Origin: CATQGW01 sp965243125
Lineage (GTDB): Bacteria; Chloroflexota; Dehalococcoidia; Bin125
Assembly (NCBI GenBank): GCA_965243125.1
Contig: OZ251529.1
Span: forward strand, 1,612,001 to 1,676,000
Length of the DNA: 64,000 bases
Direction of reading: 5' to 3'
The notes under the pieces were generated by a model, which made no database searches, was not told the DNA's origin, and saw nothing but the letters and a program-made list of their open reading frames with translations. The translations under genes and the position numbers were made by a program. Each line of letters begins with the position of its first letter. Positions within the stretch are counted from its first letter, which is position 1. Of the stretch, positions 8,908-17,033 are shown piece after piece.

Positions 8908-10872
8908 CTACAGGTTCTTCCAGATGCGCTCGGTGTTGGTGGCGCCCCAGCCGGGGTTCCAGGCGTTGTAGGTGTCCATCTGGTTGAACAGGTAGGAGCG
9001 CCGCGCCGCCATGCGGTAGGGGTTGACCGCGAAGATGCGCCACATGTTCTCCAGCTCGCGGATGCGGATCTTCTCCAGGATGTCGGAGCGCTTCTCGACA
9101 TCGAGCTCCTGGCGCTGCTCCTGCGTCCAGACATCGATGTCGGGGTCGTTGATCCCGTAGATGTTGCCGGGGCTTTCGGAGTTCATCCGCCCGTAGGCGA
9201 GGCCGTCGGCGTCCATCTCGCTGCCGACCAGCCAGGTGAACAGCGTGCCGCTGTACTCCTTGGTGAAGAGCAGCGCCAGCCAGGACTCCCACTCGATCTG
9301 CTCGTGCTCGACCTGCGCGCCGAGGTTGCGCTGCCACTGGTCGACGATCAGCAGGAAGTGGTCGAGGTAGAAGCCGGGCACGGTGTGGAAGGCGGCCTGG
9401 AAGGAGAGCGGGTTGTCCTCGTTGAAGCCCGCGGCGTCAAGCAGCGCGCGGCCCTCGGCGGCGTTGAAGACGTGGAAGTCGCCCAGCTCCTCGAACGTCC
9501 AGGGCCACTCGCGGAAGCCCCAGGGCGAGTTCTCGTCCTTGAAGAACGTCCAGTTCTGGCCGTAGCCGCCGGCGGCGAGGCCGTAGTAGACGCCTGCGGC
9601 CTGCTCCTCGCGGTTCATGCCCAGCGAGAGCGCCTGGCGCACCCGCGGGTCGTTGAACGGCGCTTCGTTGAGGTCCTTGAAGGTCATGTGCGGCTGCCAG
9701 CCCGGCGGCGGCGCGGTGACCTGCACGACCATGTCGGGGTAGGACTCGATCGCCCGCTCGTACTCCGTGATGTCCTGCAAGCGAATCCAGTCGGTCTCGC
9801 CGGTCTCCCAGGCGGCCCATTCGGACTCGCGCTGGGCGACGAAGTCGAGGCCGTGGATCGCCTCGAGGTAGGGCAGCTGCATCCCGGTGCGCGGATCTTT
9901 CTTGAAGTACTCGGGGTGGGCGCTGCCGCGCCACTCCGAGCCGGTCGTCGCGCTGTCGAGTGTGAACGGCCCGGTGCCGACCTGGTTCTCCGAGAGGTCG
10001 AGCATGCTCGGCTCTTCGACGAACTCCGGCGCGACGACCACGTGGAAGGGGTTCATCATGTTGTTGAGCAGGTAGGCGGCCGGCTCGGTCAGGTTGAAGC
10101 GCACGGTGTTGCTGGCGTTGTCGAACGCGATGTCCTTGACCGCGGTGTAGGACGAGGCCTGCACGCGCTCGGGCTCGCGCAGCGCGTCGTAGGCGATCTT
10201 CACGTCCTCGGCGGTCATGTCGCGCCCGTCGACGGGCGGCTTGTTCTGCCACTTGATGCCCGGGCGCAGCTGGAAGACGACGGTGGTCGGATCGGGGATT
10301 TCCCAGCCCTCGGCGAGGTCGCCCTCGTTGAGGTAGTAGTGCGCGTTGGAGAAGTCGTCCATGGGGAAGACGACCAGCTGGCTGTAGAACATGGGCGCAA
10401 AGGCGGCCATCAGGCTGGCGTTGGGGCCGAGCACGTTCCAGTTGGCGGGCGCGGCGTGGGCGAGCCGCCAGGTGCCGCCGTTCTTGGGCCCGTCGGCCTG
10501 GCCGGGGAGGTTTTGCAGCTTGCTCCAGTGGAAGCGCAGCCGCCATTCCTCTTCGGCGGTCAGCGAGCGGGCTTCGTCTTCGGCGGAGAGCTCGCCCGGC
10601 AGCAGGCCGACCGACTGCTCCTCCATCGCCTCCTGCGTGGTCTGCGCCTGCTGCGTCGCTGTCTGCTGGGCCTGCGCGTCGGCCTGGGCCTGCGCGACCT
10701 GCTGTTGCTGGGTCTGCTGGCTCTGCGCGACGGACTGGTCATCGTCGTCGTCGCCGCAGCCGACCAGCGCGAGGCCGGCAGCGCCGACGCCGGCGCGGGC
10801 GGACGCGCCGAGCACGGCGCGGCGGCTCATCGTGCGGCGTCGCATGCGGGTCCAGTAGGTGCTCTCGGTCAT
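8908..10872 (-). CDS. ABC transporter substrate-binding lipoprotein, family 5
   Basis: The 654-residue extracytoplasmic binding protein delivers substrate to the two permeases encoded downstream. I chose the ATG at 10872 because AGGAGAG precedes it; the frame is open further upstream but that part is not convincing. A twin-arginine motif SRRAVLG and a lipobox ALVGCG are near the N terminus, followed by a low-complexity Asp run and a Gln/Ala-rich linker. The mature domain has family-5 features, for example GTWRLAHAAPANW near its start, KPPVDGRDMTAEDVKIAYD, and VRQALSLGMNREEQ. Family 5 binds peptides, sugars, opines or metal chelates, so the ligand cannot be named. Confidence 0.92.
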   Translation of the reverse strand: MTESTYWTRMRRRTMSRRAVLGASARAGVGAAGLALVGCGDDDDDQSVAQSQQTQQQQVAQAQADAQAQQTATQQAQTTQEAMEEQSVGLLPGELSAEDEARSLTAEEEWRLRFHWSKLQNLPGQADGPKNGGTWRLAHAAPANWNVLGPNASLMAAFAPMFYSQLVVFPMDDFSNAHYYLNEGDLAEGWEIPDPTTVVFQLRPGIKWQNKPPVDGRDMTAEDVKIAYDALREPERVQASSYTAVKDIAFDNASNTVRFNLTEPAAYLLNNMMNPFHVVVAPEFVEEPSMLDLSENQVGTGPFTLDSATTGSEWRGSAHPEYFKKDPRTGMQLPYLEAIHGLDFVAQRESEWAAWETGETDWIRLQDITEYERAIESYPDMVVQVTAPPPGWQPHMTFKDLNEAPFNDPRVRQALSLGMNREEQAAGVYYGLAAGGYGQNWTFFKDENSPWGFREWPWTFEELGDFHVFNAAEGRALLDAAGFNEDNPLSFQAAFHTVPGFYLDHFLLIVDQWQRNLGAQVEHEQIEWESWLALLFTKEYSGTLFTWLVGSEMDADGLAYGRMNSESPGNIYGINDPDIDVWTQEQRQELDVEKRSDILEKIRIRELENMWRIFAVNPYRMAARRSYLFNQMDTYNAWNPGWGATNTERIWKNL

Positions 10873-10975
10873 GGTCCACTCTCCTGATTGGTCTCCTGCG
10901 CGCCGCCGCCCGGTCGTGTACCGGGGGCGCTCCTGCGCGTGGCGCGTAAGATAGCGCTTTCGGAGGGAGCGTGCC

Positions 10976-11485
10976 GTGAGCGATGTCAAACCCGCCGACG
11001 GAGCGGCGATCGAGGAGCGCGTGCGCGCCGAGCTGGCGCGGCTGGCGATCGCCTACGAGACGATCGTCTGCCGCCCCGATCAGGCCGACACGGCGGTCTT
11101 CTGCGAGGCGTTCGGGATCGCGCCGGAGGCGTCGGTCAACACGATTGTGGTGGCCTCGAAGAAGGAGCCGAAGGTCTACGCGGCCTGCCTGGTGCTGGCC
11201 ACGACGCGGCTGGACGTGAACCGCGCGGTGCGCAAGGAAATGGGCGTGCGCAAGGCCTCGTTCGCCTCGTTCGAAGAGACGGAGCGGGTGACGGGGATGC
11301 TCTCCGGCGGTGTGACGCCGTTCGCGCTGCCGCCGGAGTTGCCGGTGCTGATTGACGGGCGGATTCGGGGCGATGGGGTGGTGTGGTTGGGGGGTGGGAG
11401 TCGGTCGTTGAAGGTGGGCGTGGCGGCGGAGGATTTGGCGCGGCTGCCGGGGGCACGGGTGGTGGAGGGGTTGGCGGTGGAATGA
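10976..11485 (+). CDS. YbaK/EbsC-type aminoacyl-tRNA deacylase
   Basis: The 169-residue protein belongs to the YbaK/ProX editing family, which hydrolyses mischarged tRNA such as Cys-tRNA(Pro). Visible features are the early block TIVCRPDQADTAVF, VVASKKEPKVYAACLVLA with the conserved lysine region, and the family signature SGGVTPFALP near residue 118, followed by IRGDGVVWLGGGSRSLKVG. It is a free-standing domain of normal length. The start is GTG at 10976 with GGAGGGAG upstream. It is divergent from the ABC binding protein gene, with a shared 103-base promoter region. Confidence 0.9.
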   Translation: MSDVKPADGAAIEERVRAELARLAIAYETIVCRPDQADTAVFCEAFGIAPEASVNTIVVASKKEPKVYAACLVLATTRLDVNRAVRKEMGVRKASFASFEETERVTGMLSGGVTPFALPPELPVLIDGRIRGDGVVWLGGGSRSLKVGVAAEDLARLPGARVVEGLAVE

Positions 11486-11682
11486 CGGGAGGGGGGCGCT
11501 CCGAACCGCCCCCCCATTGTGGGGGGGGGCTATGGGGGGGCGGGCGCAGGCCGCCCCCCTCTCAATCTCCCCCCAGGATGGGGGGAGAGGCCGGAGGGGA
11601 ATCCCCCTGCGTAGGGGGGGAGAGGCCGGAGGGGAATCCCCCTGCGCAGGGGGGCGATTCGGAAGAGCGCTCCGCGCCGCCC
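11486..11682. repeat. Intergenic C/G-run hairpin repeats
   Basis: The stretch between the YbaK-like gene and the end of the minus-strand surface protein gene is almost entirely runs of C and G. A motif CTCAATCTCCCCCC followed by AGGAT and GGGGGGAG forms a hairpin near 11565-11590. Two further units with CCCCCTGCGTAGGGGGG and CCCCCTGCGCAGGGGGG follow before 11658. No coding potential was seen. Confidence 0.65.
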
Positions 11683-14600
11683 TCAGTCCCCCAACCACAG
11701 CACATCCCCCAGGCGGATGGCGAAATCGGTGGAGCCGGGGATCGGGCGGCCGCCCGACACGCTGTAGCTCAGCCACGCGCCGTTGCGCCAGCCCAGGATC
11801 GCGCTCACGTTGTCCAGATCCGCCAGCAGCGCCGAGGCCGTCGTGCCCGCTGCGCCCAGCCAGGAGACCAGCGCGCCCGGCGTCGGCGCGCTCAGCGAGT
11901 CCGCGAGCCGCCTCGGCGTCGTTGCGGCGGCGGGCGCCGACTGCGACGCCGCGATGTTGAGCAGCTGCACCTCGGTCACCGAATCCGCCGTCGCCCGGAT
12001 GTGCGCGCGACCCGTGTCCACGCCCAGCCAGGTCGACGACGCCTGGCCGTCGGTCGTCACGATCTCCGCGCCGATCTGTACCAGCACCGGCGTCTCGCCG
12101 ACCGCGTTGCCCTCCCAGCGCACGCGGGTGCCGTTGGGCACCGCCGCGCCTTCCGCGTCGCGGATCGTCGCCGTGATCGTGAACTGCTCGCCGATCGCCG
12201 GCGCCGCGCTGGGCTCGCTCAGCTCCACCCGCGCCGCGCCGCCGCTGACGCTGAACGTCTGCGTCGCGGTCAGGCCGCCGGAGCGCACGCTCAGGGTGTA
12301 CTCGCCGTTGGCCAGCGGATCGCCCGCGCCGCGGTTGACGTTGATCCGCACCTGCCGGTTGCGCTCCGAGTCGAGCGCGACTTCGCCCGCGTCGTCCAGC
12401 AGCGGCCAGTCCAGCGCCACGCCGCGCGTCACCCGCGAGCCGTCCGGACCCGTCAGGCTGGCGAACGGCGCCGACCCCGGCACGGCCACCCACGCCCCGT
12501 TGGCGTCCGCCGCCGAGACCGACAGCGTCAGCAGATCGCGGTTGTCGACCGTCTCCAGCTCGTCGCCCTCGTCGGGCGTGTCGATGCCCAGCAGCCCGGT
12601 CGGAGGCTGGGCGATCGCCAGCGCGGTCGGCGCGCCGGTCAGCGAGATGCTCAGCGGCTCCGCGTTCAGCTGCTCGCCCGTGGGGGTGTAGACGGCCGCC
12701 GTCAGCTCGGCCGCGCCCGGCGTCCCGGCGTGCCGCAGCGTGACCAGGATTTTGTCCGAGTTGTTGGCCGTCAGCGCGGAGCCTTCGATGATGCAGCTGA
12801 GCCCGCCGTTGCCGCCCCGACAGCCGCCGCCGACCTCCGTGCTCAGCTCGCCGACCGGCGTCCGCAGGCTGACCAGACTGACGCTGTTGGCGGCCGACGC
12901 CGCGCCGTTCTCGTTCAGCACCTGCACCAGCAGCGTGGTCGTCTCCCCGTCCGCGATCGCCGCCGGGTACGGACCGTCGTCCGCCGGGTCCGCCGTGCCC
13001 CGGTCGTCGGTCGCGCGGCCCAGCTTCAGCTCGGTCACCTCGTCGACCTCGCCGATTCGCAGCTCCAGATCGGCGCGGCGCACCGCGCTCAGCGGCTGGC
13101 CCTCCGCGTCCGCGCCGTAGACCACGGTCGCGGTGCCGCTGATCGTGAACGTGCCGTCCCGCGAGCCGGGCGGAATCACGATCGAGGTATCGCCCAGACT
13201 CAGGTCCAAGTGGCAGTGGGTGACGCCGTCGATCACGCTCCGCGCCTCCTCCGCGTCGCAGCCGGGCAGGATGGTCAGCGTCCAGAGCCGGCCCGGGCCG
13301 ACAGCGCCGCCGCCGCCCACCACGTTGGTGACTTCGCCGGCCCCGACCGCCAGCGCGGCGCGGTCGTGCAAATTCCAGGCCAGGCTCCGGCCGTAGCGCT
13401 CGTTGTTGATCTGGCGGTTGGTCGGCGTCGTCGGCGGCAGCAGCTCACCCGCGTCGGCCGCGGCCGCGTCGGCCCAGCTCCCGTCCGCGGGGCGGCGGAA
13501 GATCAGCACCCGCCCCTGATTGCTGACGCCGGCTGGGCTGTCGTACGTCGGGTCGCCCAGCGCGAAGCGGGCGCCGTCGACGTTGAAGCCGAAGCCGCCC
13601 CAGCGGCCCCCGTCCTCTACGCCGGTGATCTGCGCGCTCGGCGCGGTCGGACCCGCCGCCCAGCCGCTCGGCGACGACACCTGGAACATCTGCACCGCGT
13701 CGTTGTGACGATCGCTGGCCGCCAGCGTCGTCCCGTCCTGCGACAGCGCCAGACGCTCGCCCAGCCAGTGGTTCTGGACGTCGCTCCAGTCGAACGAGAA
13801 TTTCCAGTCCGGCGCGTTCACGCGCTTGTCCGGGCCGGTCCCGTAATGCATGGTCTCGTCGAAGTTCGCCGCGCTGGCGTTCCACGCAATTTCGGTCCGG
13901 TCCGGGTCCGTCTCCGTCTTGTAGTTGGGCACCGAGCTCCAGCCGCCGGCCGGCTCGAGGAAGACCAGCAGCTCGCCGTGGCGGGACATGGTGAGGCCTC
14001 CGCGGAAGCTGCCCGTGCCGGCCGCCCGGTCCGAGGCGAAGCGCTTCGCGGGCGCCGACACCGCCAGCACCCCGCCGTCCGCCGACAGCGCCACGTAGGC
14101 GCCGAAATCGGCGTGCCCGGCCGTGCCCCGGTCGTCGACATCGCCGACGTAGGAGCTGACCGACCGGCAGTAGGCGTCGCACTCGCCCCCGCCGGGTCCG
14201 TCGGTGCTCGATTGCGGCTCGAACGGCCGCTCGTTGGCGGCGTCGCCCCAGGCGGGGATCACCACCGGGCTGACCCGCACCGCGTCGTTCCAACCCAGCG
14301 CCGCGCCCCAGCCGCCCGTCGGGCGCGTGTAGACGTAGACCGCGCCCACATCGTGCATGCGGGGCGCGCCCACCGCCAGCGTCGAGCCGTCGGCCGAAAT
14401 CGCCACCGCCGCGCCGTAATGGGTCATGTAGTCCTGTCCGACTCCGTTGTAGGTTCCCTTGGAACGCGGCTCGTTGGGCCCCGATACACGGACTTCGCGC
14501 CGCTGGGTGATCGCGACCGGGTCGGCGCCGTAGTCGATCTCGTAGATGTACAGCGCGCCCACCTTCTGATAGACATAGCTGTTGTCGTACCAGCTGATGT

Positions 14601-15351
14601 AGTGCTGACCCACGAACAGCCAGGCCGTGTCCTCGTCCTCCTGCCAGACCGCGACCGCGCTGCCGGTGTTGTCGTCGTTCGCTCGCCCCCAGCCCCAGAC
14701 CCGGTTAGCGTCGGTCGAGCAGAAAGTACCGAACGCGCACAGGGTAGCTCTACCAGTCGTAGCCGGCCCCGCTATGTTTGCATAGAGCCCCCCCACCTGC
14801 TCGCCCGTCGAGGCCCTGAACACGTAGATGGTGTTGTCGTCCCCGCCGCCCGTGTTCCCCGGCCCGGCGCGCCCGATGATGGTGTCGCCGTCCCAGGCCA
14901 GCACCCGCAGCATTTCGTTGTTGCCCAGCGGATTCCCCACGTCTGCCGGTGGCTGTACTACGTTGGCGGTGATTTCGTCACCCTGCTCCAGGGCCGGCAG
15001 CAGGTTCTGTGGGTCGGGCAGGGCGAGGCGGGAGCGGCCGCTGGCTTCCCAGTCGTGCGCGCCGGAGAGCTGCAATGCGCCCTCGGCGATGCGCAGCAGG
15101 TTTGTCCCCGGTTCAAGCCGCAGCCGCCCGCTGACGGAGATGGTCGAGTCGGCCTGCACGATGTTGTCCGAGTCGTCCACCAGTTGCAGCTGGAATTCGA
15201 GTCCCGGCGGCACGCCGACGGGATCCTGCGCGGTGGCCGGCGCGAGGGCGAGGAGCGCGCCCGCGGTCAGTGCCAGAGCAGTCAGCGCGGCGACCCACGA
15301 CCTTACCCCCCCCCCCTTCAGGACGTAAGCGATGAGGTTACGTTGTGCCAT
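11683..15351 (-). CDS. Large secreted/surface protein: propeller-like repeats plus Ig-like domains
   Basis: The 1222-residue protein starts with a signal peptide: a basic N terminus, a hydrophobic stretch AALTALALTAGALLALAP and a likely cleavage after ATAQ. Residues ~60-650 contain FG-GAP/kelch-like repeats (AISADGSTLAVGAPRMHDVG, ALSADGGVLAVSAPA, ALSQDGTTLAASD). Several Ig-like domains follow, then the same ~55-residue C-terminal module as the protein at 1-2192 (W.NGAWLSYSV....PGS..F....G..LW). It is a paralogue of that protein, with shared blocks TTTLLVQVLNENG and NSDKILVTLRHAG. Codons 12-16 contain a run of eleven G residues (15305-15315 on the minus strand), a possible slippage site. There is no LPXTG or membrane anchor, so attachment is unknown. 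Confidence 0.85.
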   Translation of the reverse strand: MAQRNLIAYVLKGGGVRSWVAALTALALTAGALLALAPATAQDPVGVPPGLEFQLQLVDDSDNIVQADSTISVSGRLRLEPGTNLLRIAEGALQLSGAHDWEASGRSRLALPDPQNLLPALEQGDEITANVVQPPADVGNPLGNNEMLRVLAWDGDTIIGRAGPGNTGGGDDNTIYVFRASTGEQVGGLYANIAGPATTGRATLCAFGTFCSTDANRVWGWGRANDDNTGSAVAVWQEDEDTAWLFVGQHYISWYDNSYVYQKVGALYIYEIDYGADPVAITQRREVRVSGPNEPRSKGTYNGVGQDYMTHYGAAVAISADGSTLAVGAPRMHDVGAVYVYTRPTGGWGAALGWNDAVRVSPVVIPAWGDAANERPFEPQSSTDGPGGGECDAYCRSVSSYVGDVDDRGTAGHADFGAYVALSADGGVLAVSAPAKRFASDRAAGTGSFRGGLTMSRHGELLVFLEPAGGWSSVPNYKTETDPDRTEIAWNASAANFDETMHYGTGPDKRVNAPDWKFSFDWSDVQNHWLGERLALSQDGTTLAASDRHNDAVQMFQVSSPSGWAAGPTAPSAQITGVEDGGRWGGFGFNVDGARFALGDPTYDSPAGVSNQGRVLIFRRPADGSWADAAAADAGELLPPTTPTNRQINNERYGRSLAWNLHDRAALAVGAGEVTNVVGGGGAVGPGRLWTLTILPGCDAEEARSVIDGVTHCHLDLSLGDTSIVIPPGSRDGTFTISGTATVVYGADAEGQPLSAVRRADLELRIGEVDEVTELKLGRATDDRGTADPADDGPYPAAIADGETTTLLVQVLNENGAASAANSVSLVSLRTPVGELSTEVGGGCRGGNGGLSCIIEGSALTANNSDKILVTLRHAGTPGAAELTAAVYTPTGEQLNAEPLSISLTGAPTALAIAQPPTGLLGIDTPDEGDELETVDNRDLLTLSVSAADANGAWVAVPGSAPFASLTGPDGSRVTRGVALDWPLLDDAGEVALDSERNRQVRINVNRGAGDPLANGEYTLSVRSGGLTATQTFSVSGGAARVELSEPSAAPAIGEQFTITATIRDAEGAAVPNGTRVRWEGNAVGETPVLVQIGAEIVTTDGQASSTWLGVDTGRAHIRATADSVTEVQLLNIAASQSAPAAATTPRRLADSLSAPTPGALVSWLGAAGTTASALLADLDNVSAILGWRNGAWLSYSVSGGRPIPGSTDFAIRLGDVLWLGD
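15305..15315 (-). repeat. Homopolymeric G11 tract in signal-peptide coding region
   Basis: Eleven consecutive C on the plus strand (G on the coding strand) encode the Lys-Gly-Gly-Gly-Val stretch at residues 12-16 of the surface protein. A change of one base would shift the frame and abolish the protein. Such tracts near the start of surface protein genes are typical of phase-variable loci in other bacteria; here variability is not shown. Confidence 0.8.
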
Positions 15352-15821
15352 GGTCTGCCGTTCCGTGCTTGCGCTGCGTCTGGTGCCCCGAGGGCGATTG
15401 CGCCAAGCACTCTACCATAAGCCGGCTTGGGGTGCCGCCGGCCCCTCGAATCGCCCCCTTCCAATCGCCCCCCTGCATAGGGGGGCGATTCCGGAAGGGA
15501 ACCCCCCTCTCAATCTCCCCCCGCGACGGGGGGAGAGGGCGGCGGGGACTCCCGCGCGACGGGGGGCGGTGCGGACTCACTGCTGTGCTCGGTGCGCCGA
15601 GCCGACCCCCCAGTCCGCTGGAAGCGGACAGCCCCCCTGCATAGGGGGGCGATTCCGGAGGGGAACCCCTGCGTGGGGGTGATTTTGGAGGGGTTCGGGC
15701 GGGCGGGGGATCCCCCCTCTCAATCTCCCCCCGCGACGGGGGGAGAGGGTGGAAGGGACTCCCGCGCGACGGGGGGAGAGGGCGGCGGGGACTCCCGCGC
15801 GGCGGGGGGAGAGGGCGGAAT
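15352..15821. repeat. Intergenic repeat block: hairpins, MITE-like end, tandem units
   Basis: These 470 bases separate the divergent-to-convergent genes and hold no credible coding sequence. CCCCCCTGCATAGGGGGG occurs at about 15469-15486 and again near 15634-15651. Hairpins CTCCCCCC..GGGGGGAG are near 15516-15536. The right half of the MITE-like element is at about 15585-15660, with the variant stem GTCCGCTGGAAGCGGAC. At 15715-15818 a unit containing CGGGGGGAGAGGG recurs three times with a period of about 32 bases. Confidence 0.7.
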
Positions 15822-16838
15822 TTAGTCTCTTCCTGCGATGGATGGAGGGGGCGGGAGGGATTGTTCGAGGGCGAGGATTTCTTCGAGGGGGGTTTGGCCT
15901 GGTTGGCGGGAATGTTGGAGGGCGGTTTTGGAGAGGAGTTGGAGGGCGCGGTTGGCGGGGGTGGGGATGTTGTGTTGGATGCCGAGCAGGACGATTTCGC
16001 CGTTGAGGTAGTCGGTTTCGATGGCGGGCAGGCCGCGGCGGAAGGATTGCCAGGTGGAGCCGCCGCCGCGTTCGACGCCTTCGACCTGTTCGGAGGTGAA
16101 GACGGCGGCGCGGCGTCGGTTGATTTCGTCGAGCGGGGCGTAGGCGATGCCGGCGGCGGCGTAGCAGGCGAGCGCTTCGTCGCGCAGGCGGTCGACGAAG
16201 GCGCGGAGCTCGGGGCCGGCGCGTTCTTCGCGGACGCCGCAGAGGGCCTGGAGCGCGTTGCGCAGGTTGGTGAGCAGCTTGCCGTATTTGAGCCGCATGG
16301 CGTGGTCGTCGGGGGTTGCGCTGAAGCCGGCGGCGGTGAGGTCGGCGCAGACTGCCGCGATGCGGTCGTCGGTTCCGCGGGGGAAGCGCCCGCAGTCGAG
16401 CAGGCCGGCGAGCGGCTCGGCGTGGAGGGCGACTTCGCCGGGGGTGAGGAAGGTGGCGGGCATCACGATCAGCATGGCGTAGACGTGGGTGAAGCGTCGG
16501 GCGGCGGCGCGCTCGTTGGCGACGCCGTTCTGGGCGCAGATCACGGGGATGTCGGGACCCGCTGCGGCTTCGAGGTCGTCGAGCGCGGCGTGGGTGTCCT
16601 GGCCTTTCATGGTGAGCAGGACGATGTCGTCGTCGCGGAAGTCGATTTCGCTCGGGTGGGCGGCGGTCTGGACGGCGACGCGCTCGACGCTGTGGGGGCG
16701 GCGGACGGTGAGGCCCTGTTCGCGCATGGCGGTGAGGTGCTCGCCTCTGGCGATCAGCACGGCCTCGCGTCCGGCCTGGGTGAGCAGGGCCCCGATGCCG
16801 CCGCCGATGCCGCCCGCGCCGTAGATGATGTAGCGCAT
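15822..16838 (-). CDS. Ketopantoate reductase family protein (PanE/ApbA)
   Basis: The 338-residue protein has the N-terminal NADPH-binding motif IIYGAGGIGGGIGALL and the family block LLTMKGQDTHAALDDL, followed by a C-terminal all-helical domain with MRLKYGKLLTNLRNAL and ETDYLNGEIVLLG. PanE reduces 2-dehydropantoate to pantoate for coenzyme A synthesis, but several paralogues of this family act on other 2-oxoacids. I chose the ATG at 16838; the longer frame running upstream to 19217 is the antisense of the penicillin-acylase-like gene. It stands alone, divergent from that gene. Confidence 0.88.
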   Translation of the reverse strand: MRYIIYGAGGIGGGIGALLTQAGREAVLIARGEHLTAMREQGLTVRRPHSVERVAVQTAAHPSEIDFRDDDIVLLTMKGQDTHAALDDLEAAAGPDIPVICAQNGVANERAAARRFTHVYAMLIVMPATFLTPGEVALHAEPLAGLLDCGRFPRGTDDRIAAVCADLTAAGFSATPDDHAMRLKYGKLLTNLRNALQALCGVREERAGPELRAFVDRLRDEALACYAAAGIAYAPLDEINRRRAAVFTSEQVEGVERGGGSTWQSFRRGLPAIETDYLNGEIVLLGIQHNIPTPANRALQLLSKTALQHSRQPGQTPLEEILALEQSLPPPPSIAGRD

Positions 16839-17033
16839 TGTGTCGGCTTCTCCTCTGCGGGGCACGGTAGCGGGTGTTGGGGGATTGTTTCCTGTTTCGG
16901 GGGGTGATTCCGGAGCCCCCCCTCTCAATCTCCCCCCAGGATGGGGGGAGAGGCCGGAGGGTGATGCCCCAGGATGGGGGGAGAGGTCGGAAGGGGCGCG
17001 GTGCGCGATACTGCGGGGGAATGGAGGTGCGCG
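16839..17033. repeat. Intergenic hairpin repeats in a divergent promoter region
   Basis: Between two divergent starts the sequence contains CTCAATCTCCCCCC followed by AGGAT and GGGGGGAG (about 16923-16951), and a second CCCCAGGATGGGG unit at about 16968-16982. These are the same C/G hairpin family seen at 11565, 15516 and 35198. A purine-rich GGAGG at about 17024 serves the downstream gene. Confidence 0.6.

Noticed and set aside
15305..15315. G11 tract as simple sequencing error
   Set aside because: The frame is intact across it, so an error would have to be a whole codon or none. The length is still uncertain without read data, so it is kept as a finding with caution.
11383..15420. Long plus-strand frame of 1345 codons opposite the surface protein gene
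   Set aside because: Its translation is Arg/Ala-rich with no recognisable domain, while the minus strand has a signal peptide, repeated domains and a paralogue.
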